Positions 56,641-64,000 of a stretch of DNA of 64,000 nucleotides are shown in pieces. This DNA comes from Sciurus carolinensis (Eukaryota; Chordata; Mammalia; Rodentia; Sciuridae). The stretch's first letter is position 1; each line of letters starts with the position of its first letter. A program made the position numbers and the translations under genes. The notes below the pieces were generated by a model. The model searched no databases and was not told where the DNA came from. It was given only the letters and a program-made list of their open reading frames with translations. The stretch covers positions 105,649,160 to 105,713,159 of the forward strand of contig NC_062219.1 in assembly GCF_902686445.1 (NCBI RefSeq), given 5' to 3'.

Positions 56641-58494
56641 TTGGAATATATACATAGTATTTAAAATCATAATGCTGCACTAAATCTCTAAGGTGGTGAA
56701 TAAGGAAGGAGAAAATCTCCAAAAGAGATTTGAGTCCCAGTATACTCCAAAATTTAAGAGAAGAGAGATGAGAAACTCAAAAAAGAATTAGCAAAAGTTA
56801 CCAGAAGAAGCAAAACCTGCTCCCTACATCTACCCTGACTGGAGTAGCAGGAAAATCATGTTGCTTATTTGATAAAATAATTTGATTTTATGATAATAAA
56901 TGAATATTTGCCCCAAAGCAATTTTCAGTCTGATAATGTTCTCTCTTCCATTCAATAAAAAAATTGGCCATGTAGAACATTTATTTCAATTTTCCCATTA
57001 CACTAATTTTAAATTATTTTTGTCTATAATCCTGAAAGACTTAAATTGACAAGGTATCAATTTTCAGATCATGGGTGTTAACCTTTATGTATATTGAAAG
57101 AACTTCTTGAAATTTTTGGTTTATATTGAGAGATGTAATTTCATCAGGGCTGACTTCCACTGAGTTTTTTTTTTTTTTTTTTTCCCAGAAGTATTTTCTC
57201 AGTATAACAATCATTCATAAAGAACCTTACTGATTAGGCATATGGGACATGAAGACACTGTACAATTCATCATGAGCCTGACCATATAATGTAGCTTGCT
57301 CCCTTACCATATAAACATTTAGAAAAAAATAGCTATTTTTACACTTGGACCTTGTTGCTTATGGACTAGTAAAATATTGTTTTGTGCTCTAGCTGTCATT
57401 AGATGGTTGACAGATTTGGGAATGGGATATAACAAGATGTCCATAGTTATCCAAGGCAAGTTCTTTTTTTGTGTGCAAAATAGAAACCAGACACCCAGTG
57501 GATGCTTATCAAACTGGGTACATGGTAAAACAAACTGGTGTGTGAATGACATGAGCCTCCTATTTCTATAATTGGGTCAGATTTGCAATATGCATTTCAA
57601 AAGTTGGGTCATTTTATGAAACATGACACTACATATTTTTTTAGGAAAAAAAAAAAGAGTAAATGCTTATGTTTGAAAACTATTTCTTCTAAGCCCTGAA
57701 TTGCTTGCTCTGAAGCAAGGAGATAAACTATAAAGTATTAGGAGGAACTTATTACTTTCTCCATCAGATGTCACTTTAAGTAGAAGCTGAAAATGACAAA
57801 ATGAGATTCCATTTGGAGAAAAAGCAAACTTGCACATCTGGCATGTAGACAGTCGAGAACAATACAATGCAGAAAGTGATATTGTTAGAGAACTTTGTAA
57901 CAGCAAGGTAGACAATTTATGGGATGATCCTGCAATCAGTCAAACATGTAATATTGAGTCTGAAAAGGCCACAGTTATTTGGAAATGCAGATATAGAGCC
58001 ATCAGGCTGTGGACTGGGAATATGGTAGTTCATTCTCTAATGAGAGAGAAATTCCACTTTAATTTTATAAGCAATGTAGACAAATTGGGATGTATTCAGA
58101 AGAAATGTGATTCCATGATTAAGAAAGTGATGAACAGTCATCCTGGACTAGTCAAACAACCAACTTAATGTAAAAATCTGACTAAGCAATAGTACAGTAT
58201 GAAAGTAACTGCTACAAATGAAAAAAATCTGGACAAAGATCATTTATTAAGAGTGGAGCAGTATTTGAAAATCCATTTCTTTTTTAAATGGCAATGACAT
58301 TGTGCATCTGTCTTACCAGAGAAATGACACAACATGTAGCATGCGATTCAGTTGAGAACTTTTTTCTGACCAGGAAATCAACTCTGCTTCCAACAGTGGT
58401 GAAGGGGAAGGCTGTTCCTGGGAGGTGGATGATAGTGCCCAGTACCATCTCACAACCAAGAAAGTATAAGTAATCATAACAAGAAAGTGTAAAT
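56641..58494. other. no recognised gene; T-run at 57166-57183
   Basis: AT-rich DNA with a 17-18 base T-run and an A-run near 57645. A 112-codon plus-strand frame (57830-58168) has no recognisable domain. It is noted because the local composition is less biased than around other chance frames. Confidence 0.4.
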
Positions 58495-58496
58495 AA

Positions 58497-58750
58497 TAAT
58501 AACGATGTGGCTTCACATAAGTACCAAGCACTGTTTTAAATACTTTAATTTATTTAATCCTCATTATGATTTTATGCACTACTTATTGAGGTCATCCTCA
58601 TTTCGTAGATGAAGGAACGGAGGTGCATTAAAGTAGTAATTAAGGTAGTGCATTAAGGTAGTGCATTAAGGTAGTGCATTAAGCTGAGGTTGCAGCCTGA
58701 GTGCTGCTACTTCAGCCAGAGCCCTCACCTCTAAGCTGTGCTGCTCCATA
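58497..58750 (-). mobile_element. MIR SINE with internal tandem expansion
   Basis: Antisense MIR: ACCAAGCACTGTTTTAAATA, CTTTAATTTATTTAATCCTC, ATTTCGTAGATGAAGGAACG, then three 13-bp units, and beyond them GAGCCCTCACCTCTAAGCTG. Confidence 0.75.
58645..58683 (+). repeat. 13-bp tandem repeat, three perfect units
   Basis: GTAGTGCATTAAG repeated at 58645-58657, 58658-58670 and 58671-58683, preceded by a diverged unit. Replaces part of the MIR core. Confidence 0.95.
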
Positions 58751-59089
58751 AACTTACATTCCTCTCATTCAGAGAACTTCGTTCCCTTATCCTCCAGTCC
58801 ACACAATTTGTCCTCACCCTGACCTTCCTGGAAGGCAATTACACTCCCTTTTCTTAGAGCTAGGTTCACATAGGACAGAACTGGCAGGCGCAACATTAGG
58901 ATGTGGCTGAGATTCACAGGGAATCTCCCTCAGGGAGATGAAACTGGGCTAGGTCAAGAGTTATGAATTGGCTTTGAAAAATTAAGAGAGAATCTTGGTG
59001 GGTTTTGTTACACAAAAACTAAATAATGCTGCAGCAGGTCAGGTTAGTGTGGCTAAAACTTTGACGTTAGAAGAAATTTTTAAACACTG

Positions 59090-59258
59090 AATCTTCCATA
59101 TTTTCAGAAAGTTACTCAAACTTTTCATTGCCCAAATTTCTCATCTATAATTTAAGGATGTGATGTTTTCTTGCCAAGAGATTGTAAATGTTTCAGTTGC
59201 TATTTATTAAAATGATTTTGTACTGTGCCCAACACATACTAGGTACCATAGAAATAGA
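59090..59258 (+). mobile_element. MIR SINE
   Basis: Sense order: AAAGTTACTCAAACTTTTCA, CCAAATTTCTCATCTATAAT, TTAAGGATGTGATG and the 3' GTGCCCAACACATACTAGGT. Confidence 0.6.
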
Positions 59259-59797
59259 ATTTTTTAGTATTACAGGGGTATAGGCTTGAACTTCTCCCAG
59301 GCATTAGGGTGCCACAGCTCATCAGAACACTTTGTAAAGCCGAAAAGAAGTAGGTTAGAGATCAGGGATCAGACCTGTAGGAAGCCTAGGATAGGAAGAA
59401 CACAAACCACACCAGAAAGACCAGTGGAAATAGGGATGTCTGAAACAGAGACAGTCAGAGACATAACTAGGATTGTGCCTAGAAATGTGAAATATAACAG
59501 AGTTCCCTGGTAGCCATCACCTCTTTTAAAGTAGAAGATTTTAAATTGTCTGGGCAGCATCACTGTTGAGTTATATAAGTCTCATGGTCTTGGTCCATGA
59601 ATTGCTTTACTTTATTTAAAAGTAACCAACATTACTCTATCATCACCTTGGCATTTCTGGCATAGTATACAGTTAAATCACAAGCTATACCCAAGGGTTC
59701 TAATACTTATGATTAACTTTTTAGAGTTCAGAATGTTATTTAACTATTAAGTGCATAAAAATAAGGGTTTGTATAACTGCTCCAAAGGGGAGTTAGG
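59259..59797. other. no recognised feature
   Basis: Short unsupported frames at 59286-59563 on both strands. Confidence 0.45.
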
Positions 59798-59995
59798 AGC
59801 TGGGCACTAGGGTGGACATCTATAATCCAAGCTACTTGTGAATCTGAGGCAGAAGGACCACACGTTTGAGGCCAGCATGGTAACCTAGTGAGACCCTGTC
59901 TCAAAATAAAAAATTAAAAAAGGCATTGGAGATGTAGATCTGTGTTAGAGTCCCATTGAGTTCAATCCCCAGTACCACAAACAAACAAACAAAAG
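59798..59995 (+). mobile_element. B1-ID dimeric SINE
   Basis: AGCTGGGCACTAGGGTGGAC, TCTGAGGCAGAAGGACCACA and TAGTGAGACCCTGTCTCAAA (B1), an AT-rich linker, then GAGTTCAATCCCCAGTACCA (ID) and a CAAA-rich tail. Confidence 0.88.
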
Positions 59996-60467
59996 GGATC
60001 TAGCAAGATTATGTGAGACAGTATATAGGACCAAATAATATATATCACCATGTTGGGGGAAAAAAACACATTAAGAGTCCTTTAACTGCTTTCTGGATTC
60101 TTATTCTAACCGAAGTGGCATAGGCTTCAGAGGAAGTAGGAAAGCAGTAAGAGAGATTTGAAGCTTAGTGTGTAAACTTAATACATACAGGATCATAATT
60201 TTATTTATCCACTCCTTTCTGAGATGTAAGGTGAAGTGCTTAATTCCATTAATACAGACAGGAGAGATATGAGTTTCTTTGCTGTCTTTTAAGTGTGTTC
60301 AATTGTTCATGAAAACACATCTGCTCTGGATTTGTTCTAAACTTAGGGTATGCCTGGACACAGCTTGTTCTCACCTATGCAATTACATATATCTAGTAAT
60401 TCCCTATCTTTTATCATAAATCTTCCTCATTAGTTAATAATTCCCATCAACAATGTTTTTTGTTAAA

Positions 60468-60553
60468 CTAACACTCTTTTGATGTTGTATCCTCATCTCT
60501 CTGTCTCTCATTTCCCTTGTCCCCTTTACAGCAAATCATCTGCAAAGGTGAGT
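60468..60553 (+). other. possible microexon (16 nt, 60532-60547) with branch point, acceptor and donor
   Basis: CTAAC branch-like word (60468-60472), a long CT-rich tract, TTTACAG ending at 60531, 16 bases, then AAG/GTGAGT (donor 60548-60553). All core signals fit consensus, but no neighbouring exon is visible and 16 nt would shift frame. Confidence 0.2.
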
Positions 60554-62779
60554 ATGTGTTCTGTTTCCTCGTTTGAACCCCTTTCAGCTAGACTTTATTT
60601 CACATCATTCCAATAATATTATTTTTATCAAATTTACTGAAGGCCTCTGCATACCTAAATTGAATGGACAATTCTTAATGTTCATCTTACCAGAACCATC
60701 AATATCACTGAATGAAGATTATTGTGTCCTGTCCTTGAAATACTCTGTGATTAAGCATACTCTAAATATATGAATGTATTTTTTGTTAGAATTTTCTCTC
60801 CCTACCAGATCATGTATGGAATCCATGTCATATCTTTTTACCTGATCTTCTGCCTTTTTGTTTTCCATTACTACCCCTATACTATTGTATTAGGATGTTA
60901 TGGGATTCACCAATCACTCAAGATAAGTTCCAGATAAATTGAGCATGGGGAAGATTGGCCTACCTGCTTTTATGGACACTTTATGTAGAATATAGTTTTT
61001 GTATTTAGAATTAGATATGTAATTTCAGGTTGAAATTAGAAAGTAAATTTTGTATTTTAAGGCTAAAAAAATACTATAGGGAGAGTTTCACCTCATTGGG
61101 CATAATACATGGAAAAGTCTAAAAATAAGTTACAGGGCAGAAAAAAATGCATAAATCTTTTATAAACAGTGGCAACTGATTCCAGTTTAGAAAAAAAATC
61201 TACCAATTTTATATGTAGCCTTTGCATCGTATATGTTAAATAGCCCATTTTCAACAGATAAAGAAGTACCATTGCCAAAGGGACTGATTAATTCGCAAAT
61301 GCATACAGGTAACTTCAGCCTTCTAGAAAGGCTTGGTCTACCCAGGCTAAGGACAGACAAACACAGGATGAATAAGATACACCTGAAGAACCCACATAGA
61401 AACACATTTGGGAACTGTTTTTCTAGAAGAGAAATGGAGAATACAGTGGAGAAGAGACTAGTTAGGACTCTCCTACAGCAAGATGAAGTGATTGTCGCCT
61501 GGACAAGAGTGATGGTAGGATCCGGTGAGAAAGAGACATGTCAGAAAGCAGTTTAGGTGAAAGCTTTTTGGGGAGACTCATAATATCTGGTGATGTCCTC
61601 CCAGATCCTGCACTTGTGGAAGAGTTCACCAGTGTGAGGAAAACACAAGTTTTGCATGTGATACTGAGCTTGAGGTGCTTTAGATAATCCCAATGGCACT
61701 ATTGAGCAGAGGGGCAATCGTATTTTGGTGTTTCTGAAGATCAGAGAAATGAGGCTTGAATTGGTGTCCATTAGCATGTAGCTTATTTTTAAGACTGTAA
61801 TAGATGTTGTTTTCTAAGCAAAGAGCTCAGAATGGGAATCAAGAAGGATTAAGACTCTTTTCTGAAGAATTCCAAAATTATAAAGATAGGTAGGAAAGAG
61901 AAATGTTGGATAAGATGAGTACTAAAAATTCATTTTGAATTTAAAGTCACAGAGGTTGTAGGTGTCTTTAGCAAGATCCACTTTCTGAAATGAATTGAGA
62001 TTGAGACAGGTGAAATATGATGGTGGAAGAATCTTAGAGAAGTTCCAGTGCATAGGAAGCCAAGGACAGGTAGTGTGGTGGGACCTAGAGAGAAGGGAAG
62101 GAGGACAGGAGCGGGCACAGGAGGTTAATGACTTGTATCCATGGTCTGTGGTATAGATTTTCCTAAGTGACCTAATCTGTACAGAAACATTCATCACATT
62201 GATAATTGCTACGGCAATTTATTGAACTCAAAAATAGTTTAGATGTTTATGGAAAAGGGAGGGAAAAAAGATGGGTTGAAAAGAAAATGAAGCTACTGAC
62301 TTTGTTCAGAAGTTAAACCATGGAATTAAATATGAACTCTGAAGGTCTCCTTCCTTGCTAATCTCTGATTTCTTCTGTCCCTGTTTCACCCATTTCTTAT
62401 CTTTTCACACACTATCTCTCATGTCTTGTGTAAATATTTTAAATCCAAGAAAGAGGAAAATATACTCCCTTGCAATTGTTGAAGACTCTTGAGATAAACC
62501 TGCGGTAGGAAGGAATGTTTTCTCAATGTTATGATGGCTACAATTGTTTTTCTCTGGTATTTTCTTACAGATATGTGAAGCTTTGAGGTGATGTCATGCA
62601 GCCTACTTGATGCATTTTAAGTCAGTTTCCTCTCAGATCCATCTCACTGGTTTAGTAGGAATAATATTCCAGACCACATTCTTTCAAAATAGAAAACAAA
62701 TCAAAATACCTGAATATGCTGATGACTCCACCTTTATCAACTCAGGTCGGTGGTTGAATATTTACAAAGCTAATTTTGG
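60554..62779. other. about 2.2 kb without recognised features
   Basis: AT-rich DNA. Frames at 61233-61556 and 61922-62197 have no domain. 61880-62170 is G/A-rich and might be an old LINE but was not identifiable. A pyrimidine tract with TTACAG ends at 62571 without a good donor. Confidence 0.4.
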
Positions 62780-63050
62780 CATTTGTGCATGTGCCACACT
62801 GTGCCAGGCACTTAAATACTTTTGTTTTTTCTTAGGCTCAAAACAATCTGATGAGGTGCATTGTGATTCTAGCTATATGAAAAGTTCACAATTTTTATAG
62901 GATTTAATAGGTTTGCTGAAGAATGAGGAAGAAGAGGAAGAGAAAGAAGAAGAACATAAGAGGAGGGTAAGAGGAGAGGCTTTCTGAAGACCAATCACCT
63001 GGGATGCAAACTCAAGCTCTGAAGCTTTGACTCTAAGGCCTGTGCTCCTC
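62780..63050 (-). mobile_element. MIR SINE with purine-rich insert
   Basis: Antisense words CATGTGCCACACTGTGCCAG, GCACTTAAATAC and CTGATGAGGTGCATTGTG on the left, and ATGCAAACTCAAGCTCTGAA, AAGGCCTGTGCTCCTC on the right. A GAAGAAGAGG-type tract (about 62920-62965) lies between. Confidence 0.6.
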
Positions 63051-64000
63051 TCTGTGACACATGCACAATGAAAGCAGTAGAAGCCTCCAGCCTGGACTGC
63101 TGGACCTGTAAATTTCCCCTTCTCAGCAGAGAGCTAAAGGGAAGAAACTTGGGAAGGAGACATTGAAGGAGCCGCCATGTGGAGAACAGGTTCTTCCATA
63201 GCAACTCACTCAGGAGTCCCTGCTTACTATAAAGAAGTCATTGAACTCAGCATGGGTTTCAAAACAAGCTATTGACTTCATATCATGTTGTCTAAAACCA
63301 TAACCACGACTTCTGCCATCAGGTTCCAAACAAAGGAAATTTCAAGCTTGAAATCAGAATTTCTTTAAGGGTGTTGAAATGGAATCACTCAGTACCTGGG
63401 AAAAAATGTCTCTCAAGGTCTCTCCTCAAACATAATAGAGTCACAAGCACCTGTGTTTATTTCACTGATATTCTTCCCTTCCATAAAAACTAAAGAGAGC
63501 ATACTTTAGATCCCATGAGGAGCTGTCCTTTTAGAGAAAGAGACATAAAAATTTGACACTTTGTGGATTAAGGTTGGGAACATGTACGATAGCTGAAAAA
63601 TAGTGCTCATGAACACCTAGAATCGCCTGGGTGCCAACAGAATTCTTCGTTTGGTTTCTGTGTGTGGTGGTCGAAAAGTCTCAGCTTTGCCAATTTAAAA
63701 AATAAACAAACACCTAATGCTGATTTTAACTGAATTTCAAAACTCAGCACCAATTTGAAAAAAGACAACTACAATTTTCATGGAGATGTTTCCACCACCC
63801 ATTTATCATAGTGATTCATTTAATAAACACTTAACACCTTGTATGACGTACGCCTTTCTACAGTCTAGTGGTGGCAATCACACACAATGTGGGTCCCGGG
63901 GCAGTAGTCTTATATCCAAACTGCCTGGAGAGCAGAGGATTGGTCAGGTCCCTAATCTAGCTAAGAATGGCAAAGAGATGAGAATCATGGAGGGACAAAG
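63051..64000. other. no recognised feature
   Basis: Single-copy-looking DNA to the window end. Confidence 0.45.

Noticed and set aside
57166..57183. T-run as the tail of a minus-strand SINE
   Set aside because: No SINE body follows the T-run, so it is only a homopolymer.
62550..62590. Further splice acceptor TTTTCTTACAG at 62571
   Set aside because: Good pyrimidine tract, but the nearest donor-like word (GAG/GTGATG) is weak and no exon body is apparent.

Overview
The window is mammalian nuclear DNA from a rodent of the squirrel-related clade (Sciuridae and relatives). This rests on its repeat mixture. It carries dimeric SINEs in which a B1 (7SL-derived) unit is followed by an ID-type tRNA-like unit, single ID elements with intact A and B boxes, L1 elements of rodent type, ERVL-MaLR-like LTRs, and the old mammalian background (MIR, L2, MER5). 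Murid-type B2 elements were not seen. The sequence is AT-rich and CpG-poor, as in an intergenic desert or a very large intron.

No host protein-coding exon could be recognised. The only frame with clear protein homology is the C-terminal part of an L1 ORF2 at 159-1139. The other open frames (60-165 codons) look like chance frames in AT- or T-rich DNA or lie inside L2 and LTR sequence. The annotation is therefore mostly repeats, simple sequence, and blocks that look like conserved regulatory DNA. Family names come from pattern recognition, not from a database search.

Layout. 0-1.4 kb: young 5'-truncated L1 whose 3' UTR holds telomere-like hexamers and a G-rich run. 2.5-3.6 kb: two minus-strand B1-ID SINEs. 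6.9-8.9 kb: two old L2 pieces in opposite orientation. 9.0-10.5 kb: the most regulatory-looking part, with a possible 27-nt microexon, a G-run, an inverted E-box/TGACA palindrome and a TATA-like site. 13-17 kb: MIRs and a MaLR LTR. 17.8-21.4 kb: an old minus-strand L1 with three SINEs and an LTR nested in it and a 31-bp inverted duplication. 23.2-23.8 kb: second L1 with target-site duplication. 25.1-25.65 kb: strong candidate conserved non-coding element. 27.7-29.7 kb: L2, a twin-primed inverted L1, MIR and L1 tails. 30-49 kb: sparse old repeats, MER5, a minisatellite and possible CTCF sites. 49.7-51.8 kb: young ID, a textbook solo LTR inserted into a MIR, and a second LTR. 52.5-52.7 kb: CpG-containing candidate element with IRF/PRDM1-like and CTCF-like motifs. 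55-64 kb: L1, L2, MIR, a B1-ID SINE and a possible 16-nt microexon.

Nothing here forms an operon, CRISPR array or other multi-gene system. The items most worth checking are the telomere-like L1 3' UTR, the palindrome block near 9.9 kb with its TATA-like neighbour, the 25.3 kb element, the inverted duplication at 20.35 kb and the two microexon-like splice cassettes.
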